Assembly: GCF_037095735.1 (NCBI RefSeq)
Contig: NZ_JBAWKD010000004.1
Location: 1-64,000 of the forward strand
Reading direction: 5' to 3'
Source: Frigidibacter sp037095735
GTDB taxonomy: Bacteria; Pseudomonadota; Alphaproteobacteria; Rhodobacterales; Rhodobacteraceae
DNA length: 64,000 nt
In this document: one piece after another, positions 1-7,232 of the stretch
Position numbering within the stretch: position 1 is the stretch's first letter
How the letters are laid out: each line of letters opens with the position of its first letter
The notes under the pieces: generated by a model
Databases searched by the model: none
Told to the model about the DNA's origin: nothing
The model's input: only the letters and a program-made list of their open reading frames with translations
Program-made: the position numbers and the translations under genes

Positions 1-66
1 GCTTCGCCATCGGGCTCAGCTCCGCCGGCCATTCAGGCCGTGGCGCCGACGCCCGTCATGCACTAA
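1..66 (+). CDS. C-terminal tail of an unidentified protein (cut by window start)
   Basis: Reading from base 1 gives 21 codons ending in a TAA at 64-66. The residues are rich in Ala, Pro and Ser and match no family I recognise. The G/C-rich codons look more like the host backbone than the island genes that follow. It may be the end of a real gene to the left or chance open frame; nothing in the window decides this. Confidence 0.25.
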   Translation, partial: ASPSGSAPPAIQAVAPTPVMH

Positions 67-143
67 GATCGAATCCGGACCACCCGTTCGGGGCAGGCCA
101 CAGCGGTGAAGTTGAATGCTTCTTCCCTAAATCTTATCATGGC

Positions 144-1430
144 ATGGCCATAGCTAGTGGGGGCTCCACGTCGTATACTAAAATTCCCTTAGATAGATCG
201 GCATGCGAGATGCAGAGTCATCCAACTTGTCGCTTGGCAGTCGTCAAGATCGCAAGCCGGTGCAATTTGAACTGCACCTATTGCTACATGTACAACCTCG
301 GCGACCGCACTGCGCTAGCTCAACCGAAGACGATGCCGGATGCTGTGATCGATGCAACTGTAGACATTTGCATGAATCATGCTGCCGAGCATGGTCTCAA
401 ACGGTTCCGATTTGTATTTCATGGGGGCGAGCCGCTTATGGCGGGAGCTGGCAAGTTCCAACGGCTGATCGAAGCGGCCCGGCTCCGCGGACGTGACGTC
501 GGCGTCGTGCCGGACTTCTCCGTCCAGACAAACGGGACTCTTCTGACAGACTATTGGTGCCGAAGGCTTGCGGACTGGGGCGTAAGGGTGGGTGTCAGCC
601 TTGACGGACCCAAGGCGGTGAATGATCGACAGCGGGTTACGCACACTGACGAAGGATCCTATGACAAGGTGATTTCCGGCTGGGACCGAGCCAAGGCACA
701 CGGACTAAGACCTGGAATCCTGACGGTCATCGATCCGGTAAGTGCCGCTGACGAGGCGTACAAGCACTTGCGCGAGTTAGGTCCTGTTAACGTGGACTTC
801 CTTCTGCCTGATGCGAACCACGACCGGCGACCTCCAGGCGACCACGGCGGCACCCCCCACGCAGACTGGCTGCTCGATGTCTTCCGCCTCTGGTACTCGG
901 AGGAAGAGCGGCCGTTTCGGGTGCGGGTCTTCGAACAGATCATTGCGACGACACTTGGCCTCGCATATCCGAACGACTCGATGGGCGCGGGAGAGAACGA
1001 GATAGTAGTGATTGAGACCGACGGTGAGGTCGGCCCGGTCGACACGCTGCGTGCAGCAATCCCAGGAGCAAGCCGCACGGGCGTCAACGTGCTCCGCGAT
1101 AGCTTGCTGGCTGCCCTAGATCACCCGCTCCTGCGGCAGTATCACGGCTCGAACAGCTCCCTCTGCGCGACGTGCAGAGCCTGTCCAATCAATCGCATCT
1201 GCGGCGGAGGATATCTTTCGCATCGTTACAGCGCAGCGCGGGGCTTCGACAATCCTTCAGTTTATTGTAACGATCTAACAAAACTGATTTCTATCGTGAG
1301 GCGGAACGTGCTCGACATGCTGCCCGATGAGGCACTGCGGCAGGCCAACCTAGTGCCTTGGTCCACAGCCGAGGTCGCAGCAGCGCGCGGAGACACCGTC
1401 GCAGTACTTACAGCTGAAAGAGAAGAATAA
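144..1430 (+). CDS. FxsB-like radical SAM/SPASM peptide maturase
   Basis: Radical SAM enzyme of the SPASM branch that modifies ribosomal peptides. The CxxxCxxC cluster motif is at Cys40, Cys44 and Cys47, followed by YxYNLGD; an HGGEP segment near residue 94 is the SAM-binding GGE element. The C-terminal SPASM region (about 340-380) has CxxCxxCPxxxxCGGG and then FDNPSVYC, the signature of the FxsB/GrrM group that forms aryl-to-sidechain cyclophanes. Start is uncertain: no good ribosome site precedes 144, and an in-frame ATG at 210 begins nearer the domain. It converges with the methyltransferase gene, the 3' ends overlapping by 23 bases. The substrate is not obvious; the two nearby candidate precursors sit in the opposite-strand operon. 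Radical SAM/SPASM identity is firm; the chemistry is inferred. Confidence 0.88.
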   Translation: MAIASGGSTSYTKIPLDRSACEMQSHPTCRLAVVKIASRCNLNCTYCYMYNLGDRTALAQPKTMPDAVIDATVDICMNHAAEHGLKRFRFVFHGGEPLMAGAGKFQRLIEAARLRGRDVGVVPDFSVQTNGTLLTDYWCRRLADWGVRVGVSLDGPKAVNDRQRVTHTDEGSYDKVISGWDRAKAHGLRPGILTVIDPVSAADEAYKHLRELGPVNVDFLLPDANHDRRPPGDHGGTPHADWLLDVFRLWYSEEERPFRVRVFEQIIATTLGLAYPNDSMGAGENEIVVIETDGEVGPVDTLRAAIPGASRTGVNVLRDSLLAALDHPLLRQYHGSNSSLCATCRACPINRICGGGYLSHRYSAARGFDNPSVYCNDLTKLISIVRRNVLDMLPDEALRQANLVPWSTAEVAAARGDTVAVLTAEREE

Positions 1431-2415
1431 AGCGCCTCATATCGCCGCCCTCGCCTTCGAAAGCCCGAATGATGTTGAATCCATTGCGCTCGAGCACCTC
1501 TGTCCAATCTACAAGACTGCCAGGTGGAATTCCTTGGCCGGACAGCACCTGGGCAACGTCATGAAACAACCCGCGTTTTCTCGCACTATCATCGTCCAGT
1601 GGATGGCCGAGACTTCCGAAATAGTCGCCGAGCAGCATGATGCGGCGAGGGAACGCACTCTTTAACGTAGCAAACCATGCGTCGATCTCAGTGCCATCGG
1701 GATCGCTGAAGAAGGCATTGGCAACGTTTGTTGCGATGAGACATTCTACCGCATCGCGCTCTTCCACGCCCAGCAACCCATCGACTTCGCTCAGATCACC
1801 TTCGACCGCGCGCACCCGGCCGGACAGGCCGCTTCTAGCGATCCGCCTCTGTGCCTCTTTGATGGCGGGCGCGCTGCAATCAATGCCAATGCAGCGCGCC
1901 TTAGGATTGCGCAATGCATACTCGATCATAAGGCCGGCTGTACTGCAGCCCAGATCGACCAGATTGTTGATGCGAAGCTCACTGAGCAGCTGCAAGGTAA
2001 CGAGGTCCGCTTGGTTTCGATCGGCGCGGGCAAATGCTGCTGCATGCCGGGCCTGATCGACCAGAGCGCCGCCATCGACTCTTCCACCCAGAATGCCTGA
2101 CAGCGCGTCTAGGCAAGGACCGTAGGCCCCCACATACTGGTCGAGCAGATGCAGCGCGAACTGAGTTTCCGGATCTTCTGTGGCGACGTGATAGCCTAAC
2201 GCTGTCTTTTTGACGACATCGCTCCGCAAGGACAAGTAGTCGAGCAGCACGGTAAGGTGTTCGCGCTCATAGCCAAGTTTAGCTGAGAGTGTGTCCACAG
2301 TAGCGCCCGAAGACAGGTGATCGAGAAGCCCGGCGCTGTGGAAAGCGTCAAGGATTCTGACGACGTAGTAGCCTTCCATCAAGGCAGTTATCGTCGGCGC
2401 CGACCCGGAGCTCAT
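1408..2415 (-). CDS. Class I SAM-dependent methyltransferase of the RiPP operon (ApyS-like by context)
   Basis: A 335-aa protein with an N-terminal winged-helix/dimerisation region (about 1-90, as in small-molecule O-methyltransferases) and a Rossmann methyltransferase domain from about residue 150, with the SAM-binding loop VDLGCSTAG and an acidic GIDCSAP strand end. Its ATG overlaps the TGA of the B12 radical SAM gene in an ATGA, so translation is probably coupled. In the aminopyruvatide pathway a methyltransferase in this place methylates the beta carbon of the C-terminal alpha-keto acid; that role is inferred here. It could instead be an ordinary O- or C-methyltransferase acting on the peptide. 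Last gene of the minus-strand operon. Confidence 0.82.
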   Translation of the reverse strand: MSSGSAPTITALMEGYYVVRILDAFHSAGLLDHLSSGATVDTLSAKLGYEREHLTVLLDYLSLRSDVVKKTALGYHVATEDPETQFALHLLDQYVGAYGPCLDALSGILGGRVDGGALVDQARHAAAFARADRNQADLVTLQLLSELRINNLVDLGCSTAGLMIEYALRNPKARCIGIDCSAPAIKEAQRRIARSGLSGRVRAVEGDLSEVDGLLGVEERDAVECLIATNVANAFFSDPDGTEIDAWFATLKSAFPRRIMLLGDYFGSLGHPLDDDSARKRGLFHDVAQVLSGQGIPPGSLVDWTEVLERNGFNIIRAFEGEGGDMRRFILLFQL

Positions 2416-4376
2416 GCGGCGTCTTGCCCTGCTGCTTCTGCAATGCGTACGAGCGCGCCCAGGTCGACCAGCGCGGCGACATCTTCAGGTGTGGCAGCCG
2501 GACGGCCCTGCAACAGGCAGGTACGCAAGACCTCATCATAGGTCACAGGCTTGGAAAACATGCCGAGAAACTCAAGGGTTTCTGCGCCGATGGCGAAGAG
2601 ACGGACCTGCCCATCCTTGCGAAGTAGTAACCAATCCGAGAGGGACCGTGCCGAGTTGTCCGCGCCGTAGATCCGAAGGTCTTCTTGTTCGGCCAGCAGA
2701 GCGGGAACATCGTGACAGTCCGGCAGCAGACGCACCGCATGCGATAGCCGCAGCGCACCGTTGGTATTGCGTTCGGCGGCACCGTCCTGCTCGGGCACGA
2801 CCCGCTTGAACGCTGACAGAAGCGCAGCGAACCGGGCAACCGAAGACACCGGGGCCCCTGCGCCGAAGCGTTCCGCAACATAAGCTGCAAGCGAAGCAAG
2901 CCCGGGCGGCGGCATTTCCGGCATTTGCCTGCAAGACCAGCTGTAAAAACCGTCCGCCAGCCGGCTGAGTCGCCCGCCATGCCATGCGATTAGGTAGGCC
3001 AGAACGGGCCGATCAAGCTCGTAAAGTACAGGCCAGAGGTCGGTCGTGAAGATCAGTCGAGCGCGCGCGATCTGTGTCGGAAAATGATAGTGGTTTGGGA
3101 AGATTCCGGGATGCCGCCGCAAGAGATCGTCATCCTCAGGTGCAAGCCGCGGGAAGTTGAACTCCGACACATGCGCATCCAGACGCAGGGTGCCGCCGTG
3201 CCGTGCCATGAGCTCAGTTCCCGGCTCCGGCGTCAGAAGGTGCAGCTGCGACACGTTTAGGGCGCTGGCGCATTGATGCGCCTCTCCCACCGCATCGAGC
3301 GTCGAGTCGAGATCCTCCATGTTTTCCTCGGGATATCCCGTGATGAAGGACGTCGTAGTCCGGATCGAAAGCCGTGCTGTTTCAGCCAGAGTGGGAGCAA
3401 TAAGGCCCAGGTCGAGGCGCTTTTTTGTTATCTCCTGCATCCGGGACGAGCCTGCCTCGACGCCGAAATAGATGTCGCGGCACCCCGACTTGGCCATTGC
3501 TTCCAAAAGCGGCGCGTCGACGCAATCCATCCGGGCGGAGCAGGACCACTCGTAGCCGCGATTGGAAACTGCTTCACAAAACGCGAGAACCAGCTTGCGG
3601 TTAACGGTAAAGAGATCGTGGTTTAGTTTGAACCGTAAGAACCCGTAGCGCTCCGCCAGCATGTCCATTTCAGAAACAAGGCGCGTTGCGGATTTCAGCC
3701 TGTAGCGTCGCCCGAAAAAGGTCGCGGTGGAACAGAAAGTGCAGCTGAACGGGCAACCCCGTCCTGCCTCGACACGGATCTCGCCTAGTCCCAGCCGATG
3801 CAGCGGATAGGCCTCGTAGGAGGGAACCGGTAGCGCATCCAAATCCTCGATAACTTGCGCAGGCGAATTCTCGACTATCAACCCCCTGGCAGACCTAAAA
3901 CTGATCCCGGGTATGCCCGAGAGCGACTTGTCCGCCTCGAGCGCGTCCAGCACCAGTGGCAGACTGTGCTCAGCCTCGTGCCGGGCGATGATGTCGAAAC
4001 AGCCAAATGCGTCGAGGAGTTCGCGATGAAGGATCGTTGCATGAGGCCCCCCCAGAAGAACGGGACGATCAGGACTAATCCTCCGCAGCGCCTGCGCGGT
4101 CTGCACAACACAATGGATGTTGCATCCGAGTGCAGTGAAGCCTACCGCGTCGGCTTCTGCATCCGAGATGATCTGGGCTAGAGTTGCATATAGGCTTGGT
4201 CCCAGCTTCAACTTCCCGTCGAGCAGCAACTGCCTAGGATTGAGAATAGATGCGTGATGTCCGGCGCCGTGCGCCACGGCGACGAGGGACATCAGACCCA
4301 GATGCGGCTGCGGGTCAAATGCCGGAGTATCGGGGTCGCCCTCAAAAAGCAGGTTGTCCACGAGCAGAAGTTTCAC
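2412..4376 (-). CDS. Cobalamin-binding radical SAM enzyme of the RiPP operon (ApyD-like by context)
   Basis: About 654 aa. An N-terminal B12-binding-like domain (about 1-150, with GGPHAT) precedes a radical SAM domain whose cluster motif is GRGCPFSCTFCST near residue 210. B12 radical SAM enzymes methylate unactivated carbons; in aminopyruvatide clusters this member makes beta-methyl-Tyr. The C-terminal 100 residues look like a small winged-helix peptide-binding (PqqD/RRE-like) region, a guess from pattern only. I chose GTG at 4376: a GGGGAG site lies at proper distance and the codon overlaps the preceding TGA as GTGA; a second GTG three codons upstream is possible. The 3' end overlaps the methyltransferase start as ATGA. 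Confidence 0.86.
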   Translation of the reverse strand: MKLLLVDNLLFEGDPDTPAFDPQPHLGLMSLVAVAHGAGHHASILNPRQLLLDGKLKLGPSLYATLAQIISDAEADAVGFTALGCNIHCVVQTAQALRRISPDRPVLLGGPHATILHRELLDAFGCFDIIARHEAEHSLPLVLDALEADKSLSGIPGISFRSARGLIVENSPAQVIEDLDALPVPSYEAYPLHRLGLGEIRVEAGRGCPFSCTFCSTATFFGRRYRLKSATRLVSEMDMLAERYGFLRFKLNHDLFTVNRKLVLAFCEAVSNRGYEWSCSARMDCVDAPLLEAMAKSGCRDIYFGVEAGSSRMQEITKKRLDLGLIAPTLAETARLSIRTTTSFITGYPEENMEDLDSTLDAVGEAHQCASALNVSQLHLLTPEPGTELMARHGGTLRLDAHVSEFNFPRLAPEDDDLLRRHPGIFPNHYHFPTQIARARLIFTTDLWPVLYELDRPVLAYLIAWHGGRLSRLADGFYSWSCRQMPEMPPPGLASLAAYVAERFGAGAPVSSVARFAALLSAFKRVVPEQDGAAERNTNGALRLSHAVRLLPDCHDVPALLAEQEDLRIYGADNSARSLSDWLLLRKDGQVRLFAIGAETLEFLGMFSKPVTYDEVLRTCLLQGRPAATPEDVAALVDLGALVRIAEAAGQDAA

Positions 4377-5191
4377 CGTAACCACTCCCCGCGCAACTCG
4401 ACGAAGCCGCGACGAGCAGCCGCGACCGCGGTTGCACGCAACTCCTCTGGGCTAATCTGGGATAAGTGTGCCTCAGCCAGCATTCGCCGCGTCTCTTCCG
4501 GCCCACCGCCCGCGCGAAGAGCAGCGAACACCGCGGCGGTGAGTGCGTCCACCTCGAATATCGAAACAGAATCCCCATTCTCAGGACGCCAGTAGCAGAG
4601 GGTATGCCGACGCATTACCACATCTAATAGAGTAAAATTCCGCGCTCCGAGGCAGTCGCAAATCCGAATTACGTCAGTCGTCTTTGGTACTAGTGACATC
4701 GCACCATGCCAGCGCATGTGGTTTGTTTCTCTGATTGCCGGCCGTGTCCTGCCCAGATCGAAGAGAAGGCGTTCGTGCGCAAAAGTCTCCGCCACTGGAG
4801 TGGCCAGCTGTTCGGGCTGTTCAGCGAGAAACCCTGAGAGCGCCTCCGAAAAAAGATCGAGGTGAGTCCTTTCTTCTAAAGGCCCCTTGCGCCGCGCGGA
4901 GACGTAGGTTTGAGAAAAGTCACAAAAGAACAACAGCTCGACGCCGAGTCCACCCATCAGGCCGAGTGTTGCGGGAATACGGCGGCGCAGGGCGTTATGC
5001 TTCACTTTGGTTATAAAGCCGCGAAAGCGTAGGAGCCGCTCAAGCTCTGAGGTACCTAACATCTCAGCCGCGATGTCTTCAGCCGTGCCCTCGCTAGACG
5101 TCTCAGATAGGCTCCGGCTGTGCGCTCGCAGCAAAAACTCAGGATCCGTCAAACAACGCGCAACAACACTTTGCGCATGGTCGGGGTTCAT
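4373..5191 (-). CDS. Probable MNIO partner protein (TglI/MbnC/ApyI-type role)
   Basis: A 272-aa soluble protein with no family motif I can name. Its ATG overlaps the MNIO stop codon (ATGA), and its own stop overlaps the B12 radical SAM start (GTGA), so the three are very likely translated together. MNIO (DUF692) enzymes nearly always need a partner encoded next door, often carrying a RiPP recognition element; position and size fit, and the C-terminal part (about 200-272) has alternating short strand/helix texture with an aromatic stretch ending in a winged-helix-like pattern. An upstream in-frame start at 5284 would run into the MNIO gene and is unlikely. Function is inferred from context only. 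Confidence 0.72.
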   Translation of the reverse strand: MNPDHAQSVVARCLTDPEFLLRAHSRSLSETSSEGTAEDIAAEMLGTSELERLLRFRGFITKVKHNALRRRIPATLGLMGGLGVELLFFCDFSQTYVSARRKGPLEERTHLDLFSEALSGFLAEQPEQLATPVAETFAHERLLFDLGRTRPAIRETNHMRWHGAMSLVPKTTDVIRICDCLGARNFTLLDVVMRRHTLCYWRPENGDSVSIFEVDALTAAVFAALRAGGGPEETRRMLAEAHLSQISPEELRATAVAAARRGFVELRGEWLR

Positions 5192-6117
5192 GCCAGCGTA
5201 GCTTTGGCCTGTCGGGCCAAGATTATTCGGCGCACGCGCTGGACGTCGCGGATGACTGTCTCCGTCGGAAACGTCGCATCCCAATTATACTCCAGTGTCA
5301 CCGCCCTCGGCCGGGAGGCGGACATCAATCGGTCGAACAGTTCGAAGACCAGTGCTGGTGCCGGCATAGTGTGATCGTCCCAAACTGTGCCTCCTTCCTC
5401 GCGCGCTCCGGAAAGATGCACTTCCACTACCCGATCCAGCGGGAGCGCCATCAGTGTCTCGAACGGGTCCAAAGATAAGTTCGAACAGCTGATGGCGAGA
5501 TGTGAAAGGTCGAGAAGCAGCCGCGCCTCAGAGCGTCTGGCGCAGAGCAAGTTGAGAAATTCGACCTGGTCCATAGTGCTGCCCGGCATGCAAAAGTAAA
5601 TTGGTCCATTCTCAAGCAGCACCGTCGCCCCTAGCTTGGCTTCCCAGGTGGCGCTGGCACTCACCACCCTGTTGAGGACGGCCTCACTGAGCTGCGGACT
5701 GACGGTATAGCCAACGTTGAACGGTATGCCGTCCACAACGAACTCTGCACCCGTTCGATCTTCTGCGGCCGTCACCGCATCATGCTCCGCTATCTCGCGA
5801 TAGCGTCCGTCGCTACGTACATAGGCGAGATGCTCGCCCACCCACGGAGTTTTTGTCTTCTTGATCCAGTAGGCCAGCTTTTCGACCAACGCTTGCTCTG
5901 GCGGATTATTCCCTGCAATCGAGAGCGAGGCACAATGAAGAACGATCGGAATTTCATCGTGCAGGGCACCCACCTCGGGAGTTCCCAAAAGTTGTTCGAA
6001 CGCTATCTCTACGTAATCAACCAGACCAGGCTCAGCCTTGACCAACCCCGGAACGTACTCGGAGTACGTCAATCCCACAACCGTGCGGTCGCTCGGAAAG
6101 GGCCGCGCAGGAGTCAT
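5188..6117 (-). CDS. DUF692 multinuclear non-heme iron oxidative enzyme (MNIO, ApyH/MbnB/TglH family)
   Basis: A 309-aa TIM-barrel iron enzyme. The metal-ligand pattern of the family is visible in order: LHCASLS, GEHLAY, LLENGPIY, LLDLSHLAIS, EVHLSGA, DDHTMP and LEYN. MNIOs use two or three irons and O2 to oxidise Cys, Asp or Asn in precursor peptides. The gene begins 16 bases after the 61-aa peptide gene, whose last residue is Asp, and its stop overlaps the partner gene start. This arrangement matches aminopyruvatide clusters, in which the MNIO turns a C-terminal Asp into aminopyruvic acid. Family assignment is firm; the exact reaction is inferred. Confidence 0.92.
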   Translation of the reverse strand: MTPARPFPSDRTVVGLTYSEYVPGLVKAEPGLVDYVEIAFEQLLGTPEVGALHDEIPIVLHCASLSIAGNNPPEQALVEKLAYWIKKTKTPWVGEHLAYVRSDGRYREIAEHDAVTAAEDRTGAEFVVDGIPFNVGYTVSPQLSEAVLNRVVSASATWEAKLGATVLLENGPIYFCMPGSTMDQVEFLNLLCARRSEARLLLDLSHLAISCSNLSLDPFETLMALPLDRVVEVHLSGAREEGGTVWDDHTMPAPALVFELFDRLMSASRPRAVTLEYNWDATFPTETVIRDVQRVRRIILARQAKATLA

Positions 6118-6133
6118 TGCCGAACCGCTCCGG

Positions 6134-6319
6134 TCAGTCGATCAGTTGCTTAAAGGCAGAAAGCCGATCAAGAGATACAGTGCCGCGATCTTCGATGACA
6201 ACCGATATCTTTCCGCGCTCTTGGATGCACTTGATGACATCTTCCCGCGTTTTCGGATCCAGAAGATCAAACTCGAGAACTTCTCGACCGGGAACCTTGG
6301 TTTGGTCATTTTCAGCCAT
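6134..6319 (-). CDS. Candidate RiPP precursor peptide with C-terminal Asp (ApyA-like by context)
   Basis: A 61-aa peptide with a strong ribosome site (GAGGAG, about 7 bases before ATG). It has a charged leader-like body, one Cys (31), and ends Phe56-Lys-Gln-Leu-Ile-Asp61. It lies directly upstream of the MNIO, its partner, a B12 radical SAM enzyme and a methyltransferase. In known aminopyruvatide clusters the precursor ends in Asp and the same four enzymes follow, so I read this as the substrate: Asp61 for the MNIO, and perhaps Phe56 or Ile60 for the radical SAM. It could instead be a Cys31-modified substrate or an accessory protein. I recognise no family. Confidence 0.68.
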   Translation of the reverse strand: MAENDQTKVPGREVLEFDLLDPKTREDVIKCIQERGKISVVIEDRGTVSLDRLSAFKQLID

Positions 6320-6425
6320 CGCTCAACTCCTCGTTCAGCACTTTGCTAGTCTAACAGACCTTTGCGCCGCCGCATAGCGTCCCATGATGCAGAGAAAGAC
6401 GAGGCGGCCGCCGGGCCTTACAAAG

Positions 6426-7232
6426 TCACGTACTTCGCACTAGAGGAAACACCTCTTCCAGGGCAACCGCATCGCCGTCACGCAAATGCCCCGTTGCCCC
6501 CGGAACAAACATTGCGCCTTGGCGCGCACTCCAAGTCACGCTTGGGCCCAAATATCTTATTGACAACCCTATGCGATCACTCTGGGACTTGTTCGCTCCG
6601 GCACCGTGGATGACGAGCGGATGGTGTAGCACGACGTCTCCGGGCTCAAGCTCAAAGCTGACGAGATCTAGGTCATCGGTGTCCATAGCGACAGACGAGT
6701 CTACAGGGGTTGCCTCGACCTTGGTCGAGCTAGTCTCGAATGCATCAACGGGGCGGAGCATCGGCCCCATAACGTGGCTCGCACGCCTGTAGACTACAGC
6801 GCTACCGTTCCGATCTACCCGAGTAACGGCGATCCAAATGCTCGGGATCTGATCGCCAGTGAACGGCCAGAATGGAAGGTCCTGATGCCACTGGGTAGGT
6901 GTTCTGGTTCCCGCTCGTTTGAAGAACAACTGATCGTAGAATAGGCGAACCCGCTCCCCACCGAGAACATCGCTTGCCAGATGCGGTATGGTCGACTCCA
7001 GAGCAATGTTGCGAACTACGTCACTCCAGCGCCACATGAAAGCACCGACGAGAAATTTACCGCTCTTGTCGGCACTGCGCGTTTGATCCTTCCAAAGATA
7101 ATGAGGAGCAGCAACAAACTTCTCAATTTCCTCGCGTAGAGTCCGTACCTCCGTGCTGTCCAGCACTGCTCGTGCGACAGTCACTCCATCCCGCAGGTAT
7201 TCAGATCTTAGATCGCTGCCTGCTCTTGCCAT
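6426..7232 (-). CDS. Phytanoyl-CoA dioxygenase (PhyH)-family Fe(II)/2-oxoglutarate oxygenase
   Basis: A 268-aa Fe/2OG oxygenase. The HxD metal motif is in WHQDLPFWP (about 117-119), the distal His in HPLVIHGAG (about 213), and the 2-oxoglutarate-binding Arg in RIGLSIRY. Members hydroxylate small molecules or peptide side chains. The start overlaps the end of the radical SAM C-methyltransferase gene by 25 bases, and an AGAAG-type site precedes the ATG. In this operon it most likely hydroxylates the 78-aa precursor peptide, which is inference. There are 106 bases between its stop and the 61-aa peptide gene, long enough for a separate start site, though no clear promoter is seen. Confidence 0.86.
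   Translation of the reverse strand: MARAGSDLRSEYLRDGVTVARAVLDSTEVRTLREEIEKFVAAPHYLWKDQTRSADKSGKFLVGAFMWRWSDVVRNIALESTIPHLASDVLGGERVRLFYDQLFFKRAGTRTPTQWHQDLPFWPFTGDQIPSIWIAVTRVDRNGSAVVYRRASHVMGPMLRPVDAFETSSTKVEATPVDSSVAMDTDDLDLVSFELEPGDVVLHHPLVIHGAGANKSQSDRIGLSIRYLGPSVTWSARQGAMFVPGATGHLRDGDAVALEEVFPLVRST

Noticed and set aside
5192..5284. Upstream extension of the MNIO partner gene to 5,284
   Set aside because: It would overlap the end of the MNIO gene by almost 100 bases; the ATG at 5,191 gives a perfect ATGA coupling.
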